Part shown: positions 1 through 6,596 of the stretch, one piece after another
How positions within the stretch are numbered: position 1 is the stretch's first letter
How the letters are laid out: every line of letters starts with the position of its first letter
From: an uncultured Carnobacteriaceae bacterium
Lineage (GTDB): Bacteria; Bacillota; Bacilli; Lactobacillales; Aerococcaceae
Direction of reading: 5' to 3'
NCBI GenBank assembly: GCA_938039195.1
Contig: CALHVK010000120.1
Span: forward strand, 1-11,583
Length of the DNA stretch: 11,583 nucleotides
The notes under the pieces: model-generated
Told to the model about the DNA's origin: nothing
Seen by the model: only the letters and a program-made list of their open reading frames with translations
Databases searched by the model: none
Position numbers and translations under genes: made by a program

Positions 1-16
1 ATGACTACCACGCGGC

Positions 17-46
17 AAAAAAGAAAGCAGGATGACTCCCGCTTTC
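17..46 (-). terminator. Intrinsic terminator downstream of gltA
   Basis: Read on the minus strand, a 10-bp stem (arms at 46-37 and 32-23, one G-T wobble) encloses a four-base loop at 36-33. It is followed at once by six T residues (22-17). It lies 16 bases past the gltA stop codon, so it fits a rho-independent terminator ending the citrate synthase transcript. Nothing else coding is seen in positions 1-62. Confidence 0.8.
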
Positions 47-62
47 CTTGTTTTATATCAGA

Positions 63-1346
63 TTACCGCTTGTCTACCGGAGTATAGTCTCGACGCGGCG
101 CACCAGTATACAATTGGCGCGGACGGCCGATTTTCTGATTCGGATCAGAAATCATCTCATGCCAGTGGGAAATCCAACCTACTGTGCGCGCCAAAGCGAA
201 GATAACGGTAAACATGGAAACCGGGATACCCAATGCGGACAATACGATGCCTGAATAGAAGTCAACATTCGGATACAGTTTTTTCTCAATGAAATATGGA
301 TCGTTCAATGCGATTTTTTCCAATTCCATTGCCAGCTTGAATTTCGGATCGTTTTCCAAACCCAATTCGCGCAATACTTCGTCGCATGTTTTCTTCATGA
401 TGGCGGCACGCGGATCCATGTTTTTGTACACACGGTGTCCGAAGCCCATCAGGCGGTATTTCTTGGCTTTCACCCCTTCCATGAATTCGGCAACTTTCGA
501 TACATCACCGATTTCGTCCAACATATTTAACACAGCTTCGTTCGCACCGCCGTGAGAAGGACCCCACAGGCTGGCGATACCGGCTGCAATACAGGCAAAG
601 GGATTCGCTCCAGAAGAACCTGCCAAGCGGACAGTAGAAGTAGAGGCGTTTTGCTCATGGTCGGCGTGCAAGATAAAGATTCTGTCCAATGCGCGAACCA
701 ATACCGGATTTGGCTTGTATTCTTCACATGGCGTTGCAAACATCATGTGCATAAAGTTTGCCGTGTAAGAGAGGTCGTTCTTCGGATAATTGAACGGCAG
801 GCCGTTGGAGTAGCGGTAACACATCGCCGCAATAGTCGGGATTTTGGAAATCAGGCGGTAAATGGCGACTTTGCGGTGTTCGGGATCGGCAATTTCCAAG
901 CTGTCTTGATAGAAGGCGGACAAAGCGCCAACCACGCCAACCATCATCGCCATCGGATGCGCATCGCGGCGGAAGCCGCGGAAGAACCATGTCAACTGTT
1001 CATGTACCATAGTGTGGTGCATGACTGTATTAACAAACTTTTCCTTTTGCTCAGCATTAGGCAGTTCGCCATAAATCAAAAGATAACAGGTCTCCAAATA
1101 ATCACCTTGTTCGGCAAGCTGCTCAATCGGATACCCGCGATAATAGAGATAGCCTTTATCGCCGTCGATAAAGGTAATCTTTGATTCACAACTGGCTGTT
1201 GAAACAAAACCCGGATCGAAAGTAAACATTCCGCTGCCTTTGGTGAAGGTGCGAATATCGACCACTTCGTTGCCCAAAGTACCTTTCAATACCGGCAGTT
1301 CAAGAGGTTCTTTACCTGCGATTTCTACTTTAATTGACTGAGACAT
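63..1346 (-). CDS. gltA: Citrate synthase, type II (Gram-negative type)
   Basis: It condenses oxaloacetate with acetyl-CoA to citrate, the entry step of the TCA cycle, in the cytoplasm. The 427-residue product has the usual length for the type II family. Catalytic residues are visible: His265 in WGPSHGGANE, His304 in MGFGHRVYKN and Asp362 in NVDFYSG. The motif DHEQNASTS is at 229-237. Cys207 in ATPCEEY matches the NADH-site cysteine (Cys206) of E. coli, so NADH inhibition is possible. The N-terminal region FTFDPGFVSTASCESKI is typical of proteobacterial enzymes, and overall the protein looks betaproteobacterial, close to Neisseriaceae. The ATG start has AAAGGAG six bases upstream (1359-1353). 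The gene has no promoter of its own in the window: an unrelated Gram-positive gene ends 11 bases upstream. Base composition is visibly more GC-rich than the rest of the window, and Lactobacillales normally lack this enzyme type. The family call is secure; the Neisseriaceae origin is an inference. Confidence 0.96.
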   Translation of the reverse strand: MSQSIKVEIAGKEPLELPVLKGTLGNEVVDIRTFTKGSGMFTFDPGFVSTASCESKITFIDGDKGYLYYRGYPIEQLAEQGDYLETCYLLIYGELPNAEQKEKFVNTVMHHTMVHEQLTWFFRGFRRDAHPMAMMVGVVGALSAFYQDSLEIADPEHRKVAIYRLISKIPTIAAMCYRYSNGLPFNYPKNDLSYTANFMHMMFATPCEEYKPNPVLVRALDRIFILHADHEQNASTSTVRLAGSSGANPFACIAAGIASLWGPSHGGANEAVLNMLDEIGDVSKVAEFMEGVKAKKYRLMGFGHRVYKNMDPRAAIMKKTCDEVLRELGLENDPKFKLAMELEKIALNDPYFIEKKLYPNVDFYSGIVLSALGIPVSMFTVIFALARTVGWISHWHEMISDPNQKIGRPRQLYTGAPRRDYTPVDKR

Positions 1347-1370
1347 CTCTTACTCCTTTATTCTTCTAAA
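1347..1370. other. Probable junction between two unrelated genomes
   Basis: To the left lies a betaproteobacterial-type gltA with its Shine-Dalgarno sequence. To the right lies AT-rich Gram-positive DNA. The break should fall just upstream of the gltA ribosome-binding site, around 1358-1370, where the small minus-strand gene runs into its stop codon. No insertion-sequence end, target-site duplication, integrase or tRNA is visible here, which favours an assembly or amplification chimera over transposition. The precise base of the join cannot be fixed from sequence alone. Confidence 0.6.
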
Positions 1371-1642
1371 AATACAAAGTGGTTATTCATTTGAATAGGA
1401 CTCTTAATCATACCGTTCTTCGTGAAAGTTACTAAATTCCCAGCGTTATCATATTTCTCGAAGTGGAGTACGATTGGTTTCTTGAAGTAGAAGCTGTGGT
1501 GAATTTGTTCAACCACATCAATAAGTGGCATGACAGTTGGTTTAAAGAACACATCTCTTTCTTCATATTCTTCTTGAGAGACTTGTAGTTTATTAATGAA
1601 TGGTTTGATAAATGATGTAAATGTTGATTTGCGTTGTTCCAT
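1358..1642 (-). CDS. Small unrecognised protein behind an SOS-type promoter, probably 3'-truncated
   Basis: The predicted product has 94 residues, is charged and soluble, and has no membrane segment or signal peptide. I do not recognise the family with confidence. The ATG is well supported: GGAGG at 1655-1651 sits eight bases upstream, behind a strong promoter with two LexA/DinR-like operators. The C-terminal half (KKPIVLHFEKY, then a GMIK turn and FVFLEE) reads like alternating beta strands. It vaguely recalls YolD-like proteins, which in Firmicutes often accompany LexA-controlled UmuC/UvrX polymerase genes. However, the RGxxKW motif usual near the N-terminus of YolD is missing, so this is only a suggestion. 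The last residues and stop codon coincide with the change to gltA-type DNA, so the native C-terminus and any downstream SOS genes have probably been lost. The gene is very likely real; its function is unknown. Confidence 0.75.
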   Translation of the reverse strand: MEQRKSTFTSFIKPFINKLQVSQEEYEERDVFFKPTVMPLIDVVEQIHHSFYFKKPIVLHFEKYDNAGNLVTFTKNGMIKSPIQMNNHFVFLEE

Positions 1643-1654
1643 TTTCGATACCTC

Positions 1655-1668
1655 CGAACATTTGTTTG
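1655..1668 (-). promoter_or_regulatory. LexA/DinR-like SOS box, start-site proximal
   Basis: CGAACATTTGTTTG fits the Firmicutes DinR/LexA pattern CGAAC-N4-GTTYG. It lies immediately downstream of the expected transcription start (about 1669) of the minus-strand gene and touches its Shine-Dalgarno sequence. It is nearly the reverse complement (12 of 14 positions) of the second box at 1682-1695. Confidence 0.7.
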
Positions 1669-1675
1669 CATATTT

Positions 1676-1704
1676 ATTATACGAACAAATGTTCTAAAAT
1701 GCAA
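1676..1704 (-). promoter_or_regulatory. Sigma-A promoter of the small SOS-type gene
   Basis: On the minus strand TTGCAT (1704-1699) is separated by exactly 17 bases from a perfect TATAAT (1681-1676). Transcription would start near 1669, giving a leader of about 27 bases. The second SOS box occupies the spacer, so LexA binding would block RNA polymerase directly. Confidence 0.8.
1682..1695 (-). promoter_or_regulatory. LexA/DinR-like SOS box inside the promoter spacer
   Basis: CGAACAAATGTTCT matches the B. subtilis-type DinR consensus CGAACRNRYGTTYC in all but the last base. It lies between the -35 and -10 elements of the minus-strand promoter. With the box at 1655-1668 it forms two operators 27 bases apart centre to centre, about two and a half helical turns. 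Confidence 0.75.
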
Positions 1705-1790
1705 TAGAAAAGAAAAAGTTTTTCAAAAAAAGATGTGTTTCTTCCTATTTATAAAGTTTGAGTTTGCCTGAGATTATGGGAAACTAACGT

Positions 1791-1819
1791 TTGAATGATG
1801 GCAAAATAAAGTTTATAAT
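1791..1819 (+). promoter_or_regulatory. Promoter of the V-ATPase (ntp) operon
   Basis: TTGAAT (1791-1796), a 17-base spacer and a perfect TATAAT (1814-1819) form a good sigma-A promoter pointing into ntpF. The start would be near 1826, giving a leader of about 46 bases. No other plus-strand promoter of comparable quality was seen before the terminator at 10393, so this probably serves all nine genes. Confidence 0.8.
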
Positions 1820-1837
1820 GGTAGAGAAAGCATTTTA

Positions 1838-1857
1838 CTATTCGTGAAAACGAATGG
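1838..1857 (+). promoter_or_regulatory. GAAA-tetraloop hairpin in the ntp operon leader
   Basis: An 8-bp stem (1838-1845 with 1850-1857, one T-G wobble) closes a GAAA loop at 1846-1849. GAAA is a stable GNRA tetraloop. The hairpin ends three bases before the ntpF Shine-Dalgarno sequence (GGAGG, 1861-1865). It has no T-tract and so is not a terminator. It could protect the 5' end of the long mRNA or modulate initiation; either role is an inference. Confidence 0.5.
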
Positions 1858-1871
1858 ATTGGAGGTGTCAC

Positions 1872-2198
1872 ATGAGTCAAGAGATTCTAAATTCTGTTTT
1901 GGCCATTGAATCTGAAGCAAAGGCGTTGAAGGAAAAGTTCGATGAACAATTATCCCAAACACATGAAGCGACAGATCAACGAGTGAACGAAGCAAAATCG
2001 AATATGGAACATTCGCTAGAGTTGTATAAAGCTGAGTTGAAAGAAAAAAATCAACAAAAGAAAGCTGAATTCGAAGCGAAAGTGAAAGAAGACGAACAAG
2101 CGGAGATTGCTACACTAACAGAACGTTTCAATCATCTGAAGCAGGATTTAGTTCAGGATACTGTGAAGGAGGTGTTGAAGAGATATGGCGATAGCTAA
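1872..2198 (+). CDS. ntpF: V-type ATPase peripheral-stalk subunit (NtpF; subunit G/H family)
   Basis: The 108-residue protein is almost entirely charged helix (E, K and Q rich with heptad-like spacing), as expected for the coiled-coil stalk partner of subunit E. E. hirae NtpF is of about the same length. In the complex, E/F heterodimers tie the A3B3 head to subunit I and resist rotation. I chose the ATG at 1872 because GGAGG (1861-1865) lies six bases upstream and the protein then begins MSQEILNSV. An in-frame ATG at 1854 lies inside the leader hairpin, ahead of the ribosome-binding site, and is unlikely. It is the first gene of the operon and overlaps ntpI by 14 bases, which suggests translational coupling. 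The identity rests mainly on coiled-coil character and operon position. Confidence 0.88.
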   Translation: MSQEILNSVLAIESEAKALKEKFDEQLSQTHEATDQRVNEAKSNMEHSLELYKAELKEKNQQKKAEFEAKVKEDEQAEIATLTERFNHLKQDLVQDTVKEVLKRYGDS

Positions 2199-4149
2199 AA
2201 TGAGTAAGGTTATGTTGATTGCTCCAACTGACAAGCAAAATGACCTATTAGATGCCATTCAAGAATTACAATCTTTAGAAGTAACCTCATTAGAACAGGC
2301 GAAAGAACTATTTACCGAGGAGTCTATCGCTTTACAAGAAGCGGATGCGGAGAGACTGAATGCTCTTCAACAAAAATTTGAAGGGATTCATGCGGCAATT
2401 ACTTTTGTAGAAAAAAATCAAAAGCAACCGTCATTGATTCAGAAGTTAAAAACTCCAAAAGAGCAATTTACACTTTCTGAATTACAACAAGAAGTTCAAA
2501 AATGGGACACTGATGCATTAGTGGAACATGTAGAGAGTATTCGTACAACTCTTCGTAAGAAAGACGAGGAATTAAAGGAACTTCGTGAGAAAGAAGCGCT
2601 ACTTCGTAAGTGGAGTGTGCTTGATTTCTATCCAAAAGATATTTTTAAACATCCGTATACGAAAACGAAGATGGGGACGATTCCTCAAGCAACAGATAAT
2701 GCTTACTTAGAAGGCTTAAAACAGAGTGAATTAATCTCGGTTCACGAAGTGTATCACACACGTGAAGAAATCGGCTTATTGGTGACTTATCCAAGAAAAG
2801 CACAACAAGCTGCTAAAGAAGAGTTAGCAAAAGCGCACTTTAGTATCGTATGGTACGCGTTTGATGAAGCTCCTTCGATTGAATTGGAGAAAAATCTAAA
2901 AGCGCAACAAGCAGTGGTTGAAGCTAAAAAGAAAGTATTAGAAGACTTACAAGAAGAAAAAGACCTTCTTCGTCAGTTACAACTTTCTTCTGAAGTAACC
3001 TACAATGAATTACAAAAAGAACAAGCCAAAAATGAATTGGTGAATGGTCAACATGTATTCGTACTTCAAGGGTGGATGACTCAAAAAGCAGCAGAGGCTG
3101 TTGAGGGTCAACTGAAAGAAAAATTAGGAGAAGGCGAATATGTCTTCTTACCACTTGAGATTTCCGAAGAGGAGTACGAAGAAGTGCCTACTGTTTTAGA
3201 AAACAACGCCTTCTTACAACCATTCGAAAATCTAACAGAAATGTATGGATTGCCAAAATACGGAGAATTAGACCCAACACCATTTACTGCACCATTCTAT
3301 CTCGTCTTCTTCGGGATGATGGCAGCAGACTTAGGGTATGGCGCACTTCTCTGGTTGGGAACTTTCATCATGTTGAAGTTCTTCCATTTTGATAAAGGAA
3401 TGACTCGCAACTTGAAGTTCTTCCACTTACTCAGCTACCCAGTTATGATCTGGGGGATTGTATTTGGATCAGCATTCGGTGCGGATTTACCATTCCAGCC
3501 ACTATCATTATCTAAAGACCTCATTACGATTATGATCTTATCGATTATCTTCGGGGTTATTCAAATTATGGTCGGCTTATCACTAGGGGCTTACTCAAAT
3601 CTGAAGAAAAAAGCATATACCGATGCCTATACAAGTCATCTTGGATGGTTAGCGATTATTACGGGAATCATTCTTTATGTCTTAGGAGGAATGGTACTCA
3701 ATATTTCTTGGATTGCGACAATCGGTTCATCGATTGCGATTATCGCAGCCGTTGCGATTGTAGTCGTAACTGTCTTAACAAGTGAAAACAAGTGGGGCGG
3801 TTTGGCAAGCGGTCTATATAACTTGTACGGAATTAGTGGATACGTAGCAGACGTCGTGAGTTATACGCGTTTAATGGCGTTAGCTGTATCAGGGGGAAGT
3901 ATCGCGAGTGCGTTCAATATGTTGGTAGGATTCCTTCCACCAGTTGCACGCTTTACAGCAGGGATCTTCTTAATCGTAGCATTACAAGGGTTGAATATTT
4001 TCCTTTCATTCCTTGGGGCTTATGTTCACGGCTTACGTCTTCAGTTCGTTGAATTCTTTGGTAAATTCTACGACGGCGGCGGCCACGCATTAAAACCGTT
4101 CAAAACATATGAAAAATACGTTGATATTAAACAACAGAAATCAGAATAA
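2185..4149 (+). CDS. ntpI: V-type ATPase subunit I (a-type membrane stator)
   Basis: The 654-residue subunit I forms the ion half-channels beside the K ring. Residues 1 to about 360 are the cytoplasmic arm, with long coiled-coil stretches near 95-140 and 235-285 that meet the E/F stalks. From about 366 onward several hydrophobic segments follow (around 368-400, 412-432, 446-470, 486-530, 545-580 and 586-612). Arg562 in VSYTRLMALA is the family's essential arginine that faces the K-ring glutamate. Arg618 in HGLRLQFVEFFGKFY is the second conserved one. The tail GGGHALKPF is also typical. The start at 2185 is preceded by AAGGAGGTG (2166-2173) and gives MAIAKMSKVMLIAP, matching the usual N-terminus; an ATG at 2200 is the alternative. 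It overlaps the end of ntpF by 14 bases. Length is close to that of E. hirae NtpI. Confidence 0.96.
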   Translation: MAIAKMSKVMLIAPTDKQNDLLDAIQELQSLEVTSLEQAKELFTEESIALQEADAERLNALQQKFEGIHAAITFVEKNQKQPSLIQKLKTPKEQFTLSELQQEVQKWDTDALVEHVESIRTTLRKKDEELKELREKEALLRKWSVLDFYPKDIFKHPYTKTKMGTIPQATDNAYLEGLKQSELISVHEVYHTREEIGLLVTYPRKAQQAAKEELAKAHFSIVWYAFDEAPSIELEKNLKAQQAVVEAKKKVLEDLQEEKDLLRQLQLSSEVTYNELQKEQAKNELVNGQHVFVLQGWMTQKAAEAVEGQLKEKLGEGEYVFLPLEISEEEYEEVPTVLENNAFLQPFENLTEMYGLPKYGELDPTPFTAPFYLVFFGMMAADLGYGALLWLGTFIMLKFFHFDKGMTRNLKFFHLLSYPVMIWGIVFGSAFGADLPFQPLSLSKDLITIMILSIIFGVIQIMVGLSLGAYSNLKKKAYTDAYTSHLGWLAIITGIILYVLGGMVLNISWIATIGSSIAIIAAVAIVVVTVLTSENKWGGLASGLYNLYGISGYVADVVSYTRLMALAVSGGSIASAFNMLVGFLPPVARFTAGIFLIVALQGLNIFLSFLGAYVHGLRLQFVEFFGKFYDGGGHALKPFKTYEKYVDIKQQKSE

Positions 4150-4166
4150 ATGGAGGAAATATAATT

Positions 4167-4649
4167 ATGACAAACTGGTTAACATTTTTCGCTGAAAATG
4201 GTGGAGGGCAAATCTTTGCTGCTCTAGGGATGGCAATTGCCATTATCTTCTCAGGGATTGGATCATCAAAAGGGGTAGGGATTGCCGGTGAAGCAGCTGC
4301 TGCCTTAATTAAAGAACAACCTGAAAAATTCGTTCAAGCATTAATCTTACAACTATTACCTGGTACACAAGGGATCTACGGATTCATCGTTGCCTTCTTC
4401 ATCATGATTAACATGTCAGCTTCAATGACTTTAGCAGCTGGTTTATACTTATTCATGGCAGCTTTACCAATCGCATTCACTGGTTTATTCTCAGGAATTG
4501 CTCAAGGTAAAGTAGCAGCAGCAGGGGTACAAATTTTAGCGAAAAAACCTGAAGAATCTACTAAAGGGATTATCTTTGCCGCAATGGTTGAAACTTACGC
4601 AATCTTAGGATTACTTGCTTCTATCTTAATTATCATTAACAAAGGTTAA
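4167..4649 (+). CDS. ntpK: V-type ATPase proteolipid subunit K (rotor ring, Na+-type)
   Basis: The 160-residue hydrophobic protein has four transmembrane helices in two homologous hairpins (roughly 14-36, 58-83, 88-115 and 132-157), the duplicated proteolipid fold that assembles into the rotor ring. The ion-carrying glutamate is Glu142 in MVETYAILG. Aligning by eye to E. hirae NtpK, the sodium ligands Leu61, Thr64, Gln65, Gln110 and Glu139 correspond here to Leu64, Thr67, Gln68, Gln113 and Glu142. Tyr68, which locks the site, is Tyr71. All are conserved, in the motifs LLPGTQGIYGF and FSGIAQGK. This supports Na+ as coupling ion, although transport was not tested. GGAGG at 4152-4156 precedes the ATG by ten bases, and the gene follows ntpI by 17 bases. 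Confidence 0.97.
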   Translation: MTNWLTFFAENGGGQIFAALGMAIAIIFSGIGSSKGVGIAGEAAAALIKEQPEKFVQALILQLLPGTQGIYGFIVAFFIMINMSASMTLAAGLYLFMAALPIAFTGLFSGIAQGKVAAAGVQILAKKPEESTKGIIFAAMVETYAILGLLASILIIINKG

Positions 4650-4663
4650 GAGGAGGGGTATTC

Positions 4664-5248
4664 TTGAAAGATTTAGAGCAACTAAAACAACTTATTCTAG
4701 CGGATTTAGAAAAAGAATCAAAGCAGCGAATTGAGGTTGCTACTAAAGAACAAGAAGAACGCATCAATCAAATGAATGCCCAATATTCGCAACAAGAAAT
4801 GGCGAAGAAAACGGCATTAAAACAAGAAGCAAAATCACAATACGAAAAAGAGCAACAGACTATTTTGAACGCAAGTAAAAAAGAAGTCTTGCGCGTCAAA
4901 CGTGAACTTCTTGAGAGTGTATTTGAGGACGTTCTACAAGTAATGTCAACCTGGAGTGGGGAAACATTACGTCTCTTTATCGAGTCAGCTATTCGCAAAT
5001 TACCAAAACAACAACAAACAACTCTTACTTTTGGAGAACAAACCGTTTCTCGTTTGAGCGATGAAGATAAACTCGCACTAACTTCGCAATTTGCCTTCGT
5101 TCACATCGACGCAGCAACGCTTCCAAAGAAAGCAGGATTTGTGTTGAAACAAGAAGGTATCGAATATAACTATTTATTCGAAGCATTAATTGAAGATTTA
5201 AAAGAAGAATATTCACCTATCTTAGCTAGAAAAGCATTCATTGGGTAA
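4664..5248 (+). CDS. ntpE: V-type ATPase subunit E (peripheral stalk)
   Basis: The 194-residue product begins with a charged helical stretch (about 1-85, rich in K, E and Q) and ends in a mixed alpha/beta globular part (about 95-194). This is the standard plan of subunit E, whose C-terminal domain grips the top of subunit B while the N-terminal helix pairs with NtpF. The start is a TTG at 4664. AGGAGGGG (4651-4658) lies five bases upstream, and no ATG fits that site. It sits 14 bases after ntpK, and its stop codon overlaps the ntpC ribosome-binding site. Identification rests on domain plan, length and operon position rather than on a catalytic motif. Confidence 0.9.
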   Translation: MKDLEQLKQLILADLEKESKQRIEVATKEQEERINQMNAQYSQQEMAKKTALKQEAKSQYEKEQQTILNASKKEVLRVKRELLESVFEDVLQVMSTWSGETLRLFIESAIRKLPKQQQTTLTFGEQTVSRLSDEDKLALTSQFAFVHIDAATLPKKAGFVLKQEGIEYNYLFEALIEDLKEEYSPILARKAFIG

Positions 5249-5259
5249 GGAGGGATGGA

Positions 5260-6261
5260 ATGAATGATTTAGCCTATTCAGGAGTGAATACGACCGTTCG
5301 TATTCTTGAACAGCAATTACTGTCCAAGGAACAATTGAATGGGATTCTCGTATCTAAATCCTTACAACAAGCATTAGAAGCCTTGCAAAAGACAAGTTAT
5401 GAGGTAGATGTACAAGAAGTTCTTGAATCAAGACAGTTCGACCCAGTCCTAGATGCCCATTTGAAGCGCAACTATGATGAGGTGTTAGAACTCATTCCGG
5501 ATGCATCACTGCTTGATGTATTCTCGATTCGTTACACTTACCATAATTTAAAAGTTCTTCTGAAATCAAAGTTCTCAGGAAAAGACTTAAAACATTTATG
5601 TGTACCGTTAGGACGTTATTCCTTCGATACTTTAAATCAATTAGTCGAAACTCAAGATTCACTCGATGTACCAGAAATCATGATTGAAGGGGTTCGTGAA
5701 GCGTATGCCGATTTTGAAAACTTTGGTCGCCTCGAAGCGGCTGATGTGTTCATGGATCGCTACTATTTCAAACATCTTCGACTCATCGACCGTACAATGA
5801 ATCAAGAGGTCATCCATCAAATCGTGAACATTATGATTGATATGGAAAATATCACGACTTTAATTCGTGCCACAAAGCAAAAACAATCACGCTCATTCTT
5901 AATTGGGGTATTGTCTAGCGAAGGTACTGTAGATAAGACATTATTAATCGACGAAGTGCTTGAAAAGGGCACAGAGGCGCTTATCGACCTTTATCGTCAT
6001 GTTCCATACTATGACAAGTTTGTTGCGATTTTAGAACAGGAAGAACATCCAGTCTTTGCATTGGAATTATTAAAAGAAGAATTGATTCATCAAATTCTAG
6101 AAGAAGCTACTTTTGAACCATTTGGACCACTTCCAAGTCTTGCGTATATTCATGCGCTTGAGATGGAAGTGAAAAACCTCCGTCTATTACTAGTCGGTGT
6201 GGACAATGAGTTTACAGAAGAACAATTAAGAGAAAGGATGCGACCAGTTTATGTCTCATAA
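5260..6261 (+). CDS. ntpC: V-type ATPase subunit C (d-type, rotor-coupling subunit)
   Basis: This 333-residue soluble, largely helical protein matches the V/A-ATPase C (d/AC39) family in length and position. Subunit C sits as a funnel on the K ring and receives the D-F axle, transmitting rotation. Recognisable stretches are the N-terminal AYSGVNTTVRILEQQLL, the LDVFSIRYTYHNLKVLLKSK region near 88-107 and the C-terminal ALEMEVKNLRLLLVG near 304-318, where the last arginines fit the family's conserved end. The ATG at 5260 is preceded by TAAGGAGGG (5246-5253), whose first three bases are the ntpE stop codon. The alternative ATG at 5255 hits a stop after one codon. It overlaps the next gene by 11 bases. 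Confidence 0.94.
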   Translation: MNDLAYSGVNTTVRILEQQLLSKEQLNGILVSKSLQQALEALQKTSYEVDVQEVLESRQFDPVLDAHLKRNYDEVLELIPDASLLDVFSIRYTYHNLKVLLKSKFSGKDLKHLCVPLGRYSFDTLNQLVETQDSLDVPEIMIEGVREAYADFENFGRLEAADVFMDRYYFKHLRLIDRTMNQEVIHQIVNIMIDMENITTLIRATKQKQSRSFLIGVLSSEGTVDKTLLIDEVLEKGTEALIDLYRHVPYYDKFVAILEQEEHPVFALELLKEELIHQILEEATFEPFGPLPSLAYIHALEMEVKNLRLLLVGVDNEFTEEQLRERMRPVYVS

Positions 6262-6562
6262 AATTGCCGTAGTTGGCGACAAAGATTCCATCCTTCCTTT
6301 TAAAATTTTAGGATTTAACGTGTTTCCTTGCCATGAAGCGCAAACGGCACGTAGGATGATTGATGAACTAGCTGAAGATGAAGTCGGCATCATTTATGTA
6401 ACGGAAGCAATCGCTAGTCAAATTCCGGAAACGATTCGTCGTTATGATGCGGAAATTTCACCAGCCATCATTCTCATTCCGAACCATAAAGGGTCTTTAG
6501 GAATTGGAAAATCAAGAATTCAAGAAAATGTTGAAAAAGCGGTTGGACAAAATATCTTATAA
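6251..6562 (+). CDS. ntpG: V-type ATPase subunit F (central-axle subunit, NtpG)
   Basis: The 103-residue protein has the start IAVVGDKDSILPFKILGF, typical of V/A-ATPase subunit F. It continues with an alternating beta/alpha pattern and the segment PAIILIPN near 71-78. It binds subunit D to form the DF central axle that turns inside the A3B3 head. The E. hirae counterpart is called NtpG and has about the same length. The gene starts inside ntpC (11-base overlap). It has only a weak AAAGGA at 6233-6238, twelve bases before the ATG, so translation is probably coupled to ntpC. It stops 34 bases before the ntpA start. Confidence 0.95.
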   Translation: MSHKIAVVGDKDSILPFKILGFNVFPCHEAQTARRMIDELAEDEVGIIYVTEAIASQIPETIRRYDAEISPAIILIPNHKGSLGIGKSRIQENVEKAVGQNIL

Positions 6563-6582
6563 CCAACCAATACACGAAACTA

Positions 6583-6590
6583 AGGGAGGT
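6583..6590 (+). promoter_or_regulatory. Ribosome-binding site fixing the GTG start of ntpA
   Basis: AGGGAGGT lies six bases ahead of the GTG at 6597. The reading frame is open back to an ATG at 6504 inside ntpG, but that ATG has no such site and would add 31 residues not found in the family. Confidence 0.85.
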
Positions 6591-6596
6591 ACCTCA

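Noticed and set aside
1..62. Neisserial DNA uptake sequence near the gltA terminator
   Set aside because: I looked for GCCGTCTGAA and its reverse complement in the gltA block and saw neither. The Neisseriaceae origin therefore rests on protein resemblance only.
552..1184. Long plus-strand open frame antisense to gltA (210 codons)
   Set aside because: It lies wholly opposite a clearly conserved citrate synthase, has no ribosome-binding site and no recognisable domain. Long antisense frames are common in GC-richer genes.
1432..1704. Alternative minus-strand frame overlapping the small SOS-type gene
   Set aside because: Its start would lie upstream of the predicted transcription start and across the promoter. 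The frame at 1358-1642 has the good Shine-Dalgarno sequence.
1781..1792. AAACTAACGTTT inverted repeat next to the ntp -35 element as an operator
   Set aside because: The arms are only four bases and match no regulator pattern I know. This is expected by chance in AT-rich DNA.
6504..6596. N-terminal extension of ntpA from an upstream ATG
   Set aside because: It overlaps ntpG, lacks a ribosome-binding site, and adds residues absent from family members. The GTG at 6597 gives the canonical start and length.
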